A model generated the notes under the pieces. That model saw only the letters and a list, made by a program, of their open reading frames with translations, did no database searches and was not told the DNA's origin. Of a DNA stretch of 18,089 bases, positions 13,103 to 18,089 are shown in pieces; within the stretch, counting starts at the first letter, position 1; each line of letters begins with the position of its first letter. The position numbers and the translations under genes are program-made. The DNA is from Pseudobutyrivibrio sp. (GTDB taxonomy: Bacteria > Bacillota_A > Clostridia > Lachnospirales > Lachnospiraceae), in assembly GCA_024691465.1 (NCBI GenBank), contig JAILNO010000238.1, positions 1 to 18,089 of the forward strand, in the 5' to 3' direction.

Positions 13103-14869
13103 ATGTTCAAAAAGGTTTTGATTTACACGGGAGAGTATAAGAAATATACATTCCAGGCAATGGTATTTCTAATTATTGGATTGCTCTTCAATGTGGTACA
13201 GTTCTTGGCCATCTACCAGATGATTGATGGAGCAATATCAGGTGAGAGGGGACTGCCATATTATCTGATTTGGCTGGGCGTATTTCTTGCATGTGGTCTT
13301 ATCTATATGTTGCTCTATGTGCATGGTTTGGTGCAGTCGCATTTCAGTGCATATCACACACTTAAGAATCTTAGAATATCTCTACAGGGTAAGATGGAGA
13401 AATTACCCCTTGGAGTAATACAAGAGCTTGGAGTGGGATCTCTTAAGAAGGTATTTATTGATGATATCGATAATATGGAGTTGCTTTTAGCACATGCCCT
13501 TCCTGAAGGGTTCTCTAATGTATGTGTGCCAACCATAGTTATGATTGCCATGTTTTTCATCGATTGGAAGCTGGCGTTACTTTGTATTGCTGCCCTTCCT
13601 CTTGGAATCGTGTCTATGATGGCTATGTATATGGCAGGAACCAGCAAGATGGGTGACTACTATGCCTCTGCACAGAAGATGAATGCAACTATAGTTGAAT
13701 ATATCAATGGTATGGAGGTCGTTAAGATATTCGGTAGAGATGGTGAGAGCTATAGGAGATTCTCTACTGATGTTATGAATTACAGAGATTTCACCCTCGC
13801 CTGGTATAAGATGTGCTGGCCATGGATGGCGCTATATGGAAGCTTCTTACCATGCGTAGCACTGTTTACTCTACCTGTAGGTGGTTACTTCGTATATACG
13901 GGATCATCAAGTCTTTCTAATTTCTTATTGATACTGTGTATGGCTTTTTCTATTGGACCTACTATTATGAAGGCCATGTCTTATATGAGTGTATTGCCAC
14001 AGCTTAACTATAAGATAGAAACTCTTGAGAATATTCTTTCGGCAGAGCCACTTAAGCAGGGTACATCTGAATTCAAGGGTAAGGATAAGAGTATTCAGTT
14101 TGAGAATGTAGTCTTTGCCTATGATGGAGAAAATGAGGTAATTAACAATGTAAGCTTAGACATAGAGGCTAATTCAGTGACTGCTCTAGTAGGTGAGTCG
14201 GGAAGTGGCAAGTCTACACTGGCTAAATTATTAGTTCATTTTTACGATGTAACATCAGGCTCTATTAGAATAGGCGGGCAGGATATTACAGACATGACTC
14301 TTGAGAGTCTTAACAATCAGATATCCTTCGTGTCCCAGGAGCAGTTCCTGTTTAATATGAGTATTCTTGAGAATATTAGGTTGGGTAAGCCTGAGGCTAC
14401 CAGGGAAGAAGTTGTTGAGGCAGCTAGAAAGGCTCAGTGCGGCGACTTCTTAGGAAGACTTGAGCATGGTATAGATTCCATGGCAGGAGATTCAGGTAAG
14501 ATGCTTTCAGGTGGCGAGAGACAGCGAATTGCCCTTGCTCGCGCCATCCTTAAGGATGCTCCTATTATAGTTTTAGATGAGGCTACAGCCTTTATGGATC
14601 CTGAGAATGAGGAGAAGATGAATCAGGCTATTGCAGAGCTTATCAGTGACAAGACTGTTATCGTAATTGCCCACAGACTCTACTCTATTAAGAATGCAGA
14701 TAAGATTGTGGTGATGGATAAGGGACAGATACATGCTTCAGGTAAGCATGAGGAGTTATTACTTACCAGCGATAAGTATAAGAATCTCTGGGAGCTCTCA
14801 GAAGGAGCCAAGAACTGGTCTGTTACCAGCAGAGATGACCAGGAATCTAAGAGGGAGGTATTGGCATGA
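13103..14869 (+). CDS. half ABC transporter, exporter fold (YbtP/IrtA-like), first of a pair
   Basis: The protein has 588 residues. A six-helix type IV (exporter-fold) membrane domain (about 15-310) is followed by an ATPase domain with Walker A GESGSGKST (364-372), Q-loop Q412, signature LSGGE (468-472), Walker B D492 with catalytic E493, and switch His524. The D-loop region reads DEATAFMDPENE, close to the ATAFADPE form I associate with YbtP-type siderophore importers (recalled, not searched). AAGGAGG lies five bases upstream. The gene overlaps its partner by four bases (ATGA), so the products probably form a heterodimer. Exporter-fold pairs can export drugs or peptides, or, as for YbtPQ and IrtAB, import iron-siderophores. 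The ECF neighbours and shared operator favour the import reading, but this is inference. Confidence 0.9.
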   Translation: MFKKVLIYTGEYKKYTFQAMVFLIIGLLFNVVQFLAIYQMIDGAISGERGLPYYLIWLGVFLACGLIYMLLYVHGLVQSHFSAYHTLKNLRISLQGKMEKLPLGVIQELGVGSLKKVFIDDIDNMELLLAHALPEGFSNVCVPTIVMIAMFFIDWKLALLCIAALPLGIVSMMAMYMAGTSKMGDYYASAQKMNATIVEYINGMEVVKIFGRDGESYRRFSTDVMNYRDFTLAWYKMCWPWMALYGSFLPCVALFTLPVGGYFVYTGSSSLSNFLLILCMAFSIGPTIMKAMSYMSVLPQLNYKIETLENILSAEPLKQGTSEFKGKDKSIQFENVVFAYDGENEVINNVSLDIEANSVTALVGESGSGKSTLAKLLVHFYDVTSGSIRIGGQDITDMTLESLNNQISFVSQEQFLFNMSILENIRLGKPEATREEVVEAARKAQCGDFLGRLEHGIDSMAGDSGKMLSGGERQRIALARAILKDAPIIVLDEATAFMDPENEEKMNQAIAELISDKTVIVIAHRLYSIKNADKIVVMDKGQIHASGKHEELLLTSDKYKNLWELSEGAKNWSVTSRDDQESKREVLA

Positions 14870-16620
14870 TTAACTCAATTAGAAGAATAATTAATATCTC
14901 AGGTAAGTATAAGGGGCGTATTGAGGCAGCATTTATCTTCTCATTCCTAAAGTCACTTCTACAAAATGCGGCACTGGTCCTTGCGGTATTCATGGTGGAG
15001 GGTTTCCTAAGTGATTCCCTTGTGGGAAAGGACTTCCTTAAGTATGGAATAGCTCTAATCTCCTGTGTATTGTTACAGGCATTATGCATTAATATATCAG
15101 ATAGACTTCAGTCTGCTGCGGGATTCATGCTTATGGCAGATTTGCGTATTCAATTAGGTGAGCATCTCAGGAGACTTCCTATGGGATATTTCACCAGCGG
15201 TAATATAGGCAAGATTAGTTCGGTATTATCTACAGATATGGTGTTCATCGAGGAGAATTCCATGATGACACTGGCTGACACTATTAGTTACTTTTTCTCG
15301 GCAGCTATATTCGTAATCTTCATGCTTATATTTAATCCAGTGATTGGAGCAGTTGCACTGGTTGGATCCATCATTATGATTCTAATAGGTGAGGGTAAGT
15401 ACAGAAGCGGTATAGCCCTCTCTATGGATCGTCAGCAGCAGAGCGAGAACCTTACCAATGCGGTGCTAGATTATGTGGAGGGCATTGGTATTACTAAGAC
15501 CTACAATCTGTTGGGTGAGAAGTCAAAGGAGATGAAGAGCAATTTCGATAAGTCCTGCCAGGAGAGCTTGAGGTTTGAAAATGCCCAGGTGCCATGGGGA
15601 ATAGCCGTCAATCTGGCATTTGAAATCCTCTCAGCAGCCATTGGACTTGCAGCAGTAGTTCTCTTCTTAAACAGCTCGCTTACCATGACTTATTTCTTAG
15701 GTGTGATGCTATTCATACTTGATATATTTATCCCTCTTAGAGTGGTATATATGGATTCAGAGAAGCTTACAATCATGGATAAGTGCTTAGATAGAATTGA
15801 TGCAGTCATGGGGGAGGTGGAGCTTCCTGATGAAAGCAACAGGCAGGTATCTATGCAGAGAATTCAGGTTCCTACTGTAGAATTCAAGGACGTTAAATTC
15901 GCCTATGATTCTAAGGAGACCATCTCCAATGTGTCCTTCAAGGTAATGGAGGGTCAGACTATTGCACTAGTAGGTCCTTCAGGAAGTGGTAAGACTACAC
16001 TTGCTAATCTAATGGCTCGATTTTGGGATATAGATTCAGGAGATATTCTTATCAACGGTACCTCGATTAAGAATGTGGCCCTTTCGTCACTTTTGGAACA
16101 GATTAGTATGGTATTTCAGAATGTATATCTATTCAAGGATACCATTTACAATAATATTGCCATGGGGCGTCCAGAGGCTACTAGAGAAGAGGTAATAGAA
16201 GCTGCTAAAAAGGCACGCTGCTATGACTTCATCATGTCCCTACCAGAGGGATTCGACACCATGGTAGGTGAGGGTGGCGCTTCTCTTTCTGGAGGAGAAA
16301 AGCAACGCATATCTATAGCTAGATGTATTCTTAAGGATTCACCTATAGTTATACTGGATGAGGCTACAGCCAGCATAGATGCAGATAATGAGGCGGCTAT
16401 TCAGCAGGCTATCAGTGAATTGTGCAAGGGTAAGACTCTAATAATCATTGCCCACCGACTTAAGACTATCAAGGACGCAGATTGCATTCTGGTTGTTAAT
16501 GATGGTAAAATCGTTGAGAGAGGAAGTCATGAGGAGTTAATGGAAAGTGATGGACTCTACAAGAATTTCGTTCAGATTAAGAATTCTGATACAGGTTGGT
16601 GTAAAAGGAAAATCGGTTAA
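14866..16620 (+). CDS. half ABC transporter, exporter fold (YbtQ/IrtB-like), second of the pair
   Basis: The protein has 584 residues with the same plan as its partner: a six-helix membrane domain (about 20-305), then an ATPase domain with Walker A GPSGSGKTT (370-378), Q-loop Q418, signature LSGGE (474-478), Walker B D498 with E499, and His530. Both halves keep catalytic residues, so neither ATP site looks obviously degenerate. The start overlaps the upstream stop in ATGA and has GGGAGG (14853-14858) seven bases ahead. It is likely the obligate partner of the preceding protein. The TetR gene follows after two bases, so the regulator is made from the same transcript. Direction and substrate of transport are not determined by sequence. 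Confidence 0.9.
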   Translation: MINSIRRIINISGKYKGRIEAAFIFSFLKSLLQNAALVLAVFMVEGFLSDSLVGKDFLKYGIALISCVLLQALCINISDRLQSAAGFMLMADLRIQLGEHLRRLPMGYFTSGNIGKISSVLSTDMVFIEENSMMTLADTISYFFSAAIFVIFMLIFNPVIGAVALVGSIIMILIGEGKYRSGIALSMDRQQQSENLTNAVLDYVEGIGITKTYNLLGEKSKEMKSNFDKSCQESLRFENAQVPWGIAVNLAFEILSAAIGLAAVVLFLNSSLTMTYFLGVMLFILDIFIPLRVVYMDSEKLTIMDKCLDRIDAVMGEVELPDESNRQVSMQRIQVPTVEFKDVKFAYDSKETISNVSFKVMEGQTIALVGPSGSGKTTLANLMARFWDIDSGDILINGTSIKNVALSSLLEQISMVFQNVYLFKDTIYNNIAMGRPEATREEVIEAAKKARCYDFIMSLPEGFDTMVGEGGASLSGGEKQRISIARCILKDSPIVILDEATASIDADNEAAIQQAISELCKGKTLIIIAHRLKTIKDADCILVVNDGKIVERGSHEELMESDGLYKNFVQIKNSDTGWCKRKIG

Positions 16621-16622
16621 CC

Positions 16623-17243
16623 ATGGCAAATAGAGATACAAGCATTGATCCAAGACTACTTGAGAGTGCCAGCAAGCACTTCAGACAATATGGTTTCTTA
16701 GGGGCTCAGCTATCTAATATATGCAAGGATGCTGGTGTTACCACTGGCGCAGTATATAAGAGATACAAGGGCAAGGAAGAGCTGTTTGAGGCAGTTGTGA
16801 AGGATACTGTGGACAGTATGAATAACACTCTCAATGAAGCTAAGCAGATAGACCCTGGTAGCTTATCTGATGAGGAGCTAATAGGGGCGTGGGTCAATAC
16901 CGAGGAGAATACGAAGATTTGGTATACACGTCTTTTGGAGATGAAAGACGGGCTAGAGATCCTTCTTAAGTGTTCTGAGGGTACCAAGTATAGTCACTTT
17001 CATGATGAGTGGCTAGAGAGGATGTCCGATATAGATTACTCCTATCTCAAGGTGCTTCAGGACAGGGGGCTAGCTGATAAATCAATCACCAGACTGGAGC
17101 TTCACATAATGGTGTCAGCCATGTGGCAGTTGTATACAGAGCCTATAATACATGGCATGGCAGATGATGAAGTCGCTCATCACTGTAAGGTAGCAGGGAG
17201 ACTTTTTAATTGGGCGGAAGCCATTGGAATCAAGGCTCAATAA
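16623..17243 (+). CDS. TetR/AcrR-family transcriptional regulator
   Basis: The protein has 206 residues. The N-terminal helix-turn-helix is typical of the family: GFLGAQLSNICKDAGV then TTGAVYKRYKGKEELF (about 24-55). The divergent C-terminal half is the ligand-binding and dimerisation region, so the inducer cannot be predicted. It starts two bases after the ABC stop, with only a distant AAAGGAA (16604-16610), so translation is probably coupled. Being the last gene of the transport cluster, it may control that cluster by binding the shared GATAAT-N3-ATTATC palindromes; self-control through read-through from those promoters would follow. No terminator is visible after it: the riboflavin promoter begins 13 bases after its stop. 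Confidence 0.9.
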   Translation: MANRDTSIDPRLLESASKHFRQYGFLGAQLSNICKDAGVTTGAVYKRYKGKEELFEAVVKDTVDSMNNTLNEAKQIDPGSLSDEELIGAWVNTEENTKIWYTRLLEMKDGLEILLKCSEGTKYSHFHDEWLERMSDIDYSYLKVLQDRGLADKSITRLELHIMVSAMWQLYTEPIIHGMADDEVAHHCKVAGRLFNWAEAIGIKAQ

Positions 17244-17256
17244 TTACTTTACCGTG

Positions 17257-17285
17257 TTGACATATTTAGTCTAGTCGATTACAAT
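17257..17285 (+). promoter_or_regulatory. sigma-A promoter of the riboflavin operon
   Basis: A consensus TTGACA (17257-17262), a 17-base spacer and TACAAT (17280-17285). Transcription should begin near 17292, about 12 bases before the riboswitch. Confidence 0.85.
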
Positions 17286-17303
17286 CGTTTCAATTGAATA
17301 ACA

Positions 17304-17410
17304 ATCTTCAGGGCAGGGTGCAATTCCCTACCGGTGGTATAGCCCACGAGCCGTAAGGCATGATTCGGTGTGATTCCGAAGCCGACAGTACAGTCTGGAT
17401 GGAAGAAGAT
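17304..17410 (+). ncRNA. FMN riboswitch (RFN element)
   Basis: The closing stem is ATCTTC (17304-17309) with GAAGAT (17405-17410). Between them lie the conserved RFN blocks: CAGGGCAGGGTG and TTCCCTACCGG, then GCCCACGAGCC, then GATTCCGAAGCCGACAGT and the final AGTCTGGATGGAAGAAGAT. The RNA binds flavin mononucleotide and, when bound, lowers expression of riboflavin genes. Its position ahead of ribD fits a feedback switch acting through the terminators downstream. Confidence 0.97.
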
Positions 17411-17436
17411 ACGATATTATTTATTTGAATTATTAT

Positions 17437-17467
17437 GCTCTGAGATTTTATATCTCAGAGCTTTTTT
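17437..17467 (+). terminator. first terminator of the FMN leader
   Basis: GCTCTGAGAT (17437-17446) pairs with ATCTCAGAGC (17452-17461) across a 5-base loop, followed by six T residues. It is the likely expression platform of the riboswitch. Confidence 0.9.
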
Positions 17468-17495
17468 ATTTCAGATGATATTTTTCTGTGTACAG

Positions 17496-17527
17496 ATGCC
17501 TTGGATATTATTATTCAAGGCATTTTT
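17496..17527 (+). terminator. second, tandem terminator before ribD
   Basis: ATGCCTTGGAT (17496-17506) pairs with ATTCAAGGCAT (17513-17523), with one G-T wobble and an ATTATT loop, followed by T residues to 17527. It lies about 30 bases before the ribD start, so any transcript reaching ribD must pass two terminators. Its 5' arm ATGCCTT is also complementary to AAGGCAT (17355-17361) within the aptamer. Confidence 0.75.
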
Positions 17528-17556
17528 CGTTATATGAATTAGTTTGGAGGTTAGAA

Positions 17557-18089
17557 ATGGATGACAGGTATTACATGCAGCGCTGCATAGAACTTGCACG
17601 AAAGGGAGCAGGATTCGTTAATCCTAATCCTATGGTGGGAGCTGTTATTGTTAAGGATGGCGAAATAATAGGCGAAGGGTATCATGAGAAATTTGGAGAG
17701 AACCATGCGGAGAGAAATGCGCTTAAAAATTGCAAAAAATCACCTAATGGAGCCACACTTTATGTGACCTTAGAACCCTGTTGTCATTACGGTAAGACAC
17801 CTCCATGTACCGAGGCTATTATTGAGAACAAGATAGCTAAAGTGGTGATAGGAACCCTTGATATCAATCCTCTAGTGGCAGGTAAAGGGGCCAGGATTCT
17901 TAAGGACAATGGTATCAATGTGACTGTTGGTGTTTTGGAAGCAGAGTGTAGGAAGTTGAACAAGATATTCAACAAATACATGTCCACGAAGAGGCCTTAC
18001 GTACTTATGAAATACGCTATGACCTCTGATGGTAAAATTGCGACGAAAAATGGTGAATCCAAGTGGATAAGTGGGGAGTGCGCCAGAAG
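17557..18089 (+). CDS. bifunctional riboflavin biosynthesis protein RibD, 5' part
   Basis: The first 177 residues are visible; the gene continues past the window end. The N-terminal deaminase domain keeps the zinc site: H50 with catalytic E52 in HAERNA, and C75 and C84 in PCCHYGKTPPC. The reductase domain begins around residue 148 (LMKYAMTSDGKIAT). The enzyme deaminates the pyrimidine intermediate formed from GTP and then reduces its ribose, two early steps to riboflavin, FMN and FAD. GGAGG (17546-17550) lies six bases before the ATG. It is placed behind an FMN riboswitch and two terminators, so it is expected to be switched off when FMN is plentiful. Other rib genes probably follow outside the window. 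Confidence 0.97.
   Translation, partial: MDDRYYMQRCIELARKGAGFVNPNPMVGAVIVKDGEIIGEGYHEKFGENHAERNALKNCKKSPNGATLYVTLEPCCHYGKTPPCTEAIIENKIAKVVIGTLDINPLVAGKGARILKDNGINVTVGVLEAECRKLNKIFNKYMSTKRPYVLMKYAMTSDGKIATKNGESKWISGECAR

Noticed and set aside
17257..17271. TTGACATAT at the riboflavin promoter resembles the DUF134-gene palindrome
   Set aside because: Only the left half matches; the right half does not complete the palindrome, and TTGACA is explained as an ordinary -35 box.

Overview
The window reads as chromosomal DNA from a low-to-moderate GC anaerobic Firmicute, most likely a Lachnospiraceae member (Butyrivibrio/Pseudobutyrivibrio-like). This is inferred from strong AGGAGG ribosome binding sites, sigma-A promoters, short intrinsic terminators, an FMN riboswitch and the gene families present; no taxonomic marker gene is in the window. 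No mobile element, CRISPR array, tRNA or rRNA was recognised.

Layout. (1) Bases 1-443 hold no gene, but 200-335 folds on paper into three hairpins enclosed by a 12-bp stem that competes with a perfect 14-bp hairpin: a candidate structured RNA or palindromic element upstream of an NmrA/SDR-type NAD(P)-binding oxidoreductase (444-1388). (2) A two-gene minus-strand unit (HAD phosphatase, then M3 oligopeptidase) converges on that gene at a shared hairpin terminator. It is divergent from (3) a plus-strand unit: a membrane EAL-type c-di-GMP phosphodiesterase with a degenerate GGDEF domain, a VanZ membrane domain fused to a VOC domain (TTG start), a DUF815 AAA+ ATPase and a TrmH/SpoU rRNA methyltransferase, closed by a terminator. 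(4) A single gene fuses a DUF134 helix-turn-helix domain, a NifX-like domain and a His/Cys-rich tail. Two copies of a 12-bp palindrome flank its promoter, and an intact internal Shine-Dalgarno and ATG sit exactly at the domain junction. (5) A probable metal or metal-chelate transport cluster: fused double-ATPase ECF protein, S component, T component, two exporter-fold half ABC transporters and a TetR regulator. The same palindrome (GATAAT-N3-ATTATC) lies ahead of both the ECF half and the exporter-fold half. (6) An FMN riboswitch followed by two tandem intrinsic terminators controls ribD, which runs off the window end.

How the genes may work together. The ECF module and the exporter-fold pair share an operator-like sequence and a regulator gene, so they probably serve one substrate. 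The combination resembles siderophore-type import systems (YbtPQ/IrtAB-like pair plus ECF importer), but the substrate cannot be read from sequence. The operator is close to the Bacillus Fur box (TGATAAT-N1-ATTATCA) but with a 3-base centre, so either Fur or the cluster's own TetR protein could bind it. The most interesting points for follow-up are the bistable RNA-like structure, the two distinct palindrome systems, the fused gene with a potential second product, and the double-terminator riboflavin leader.
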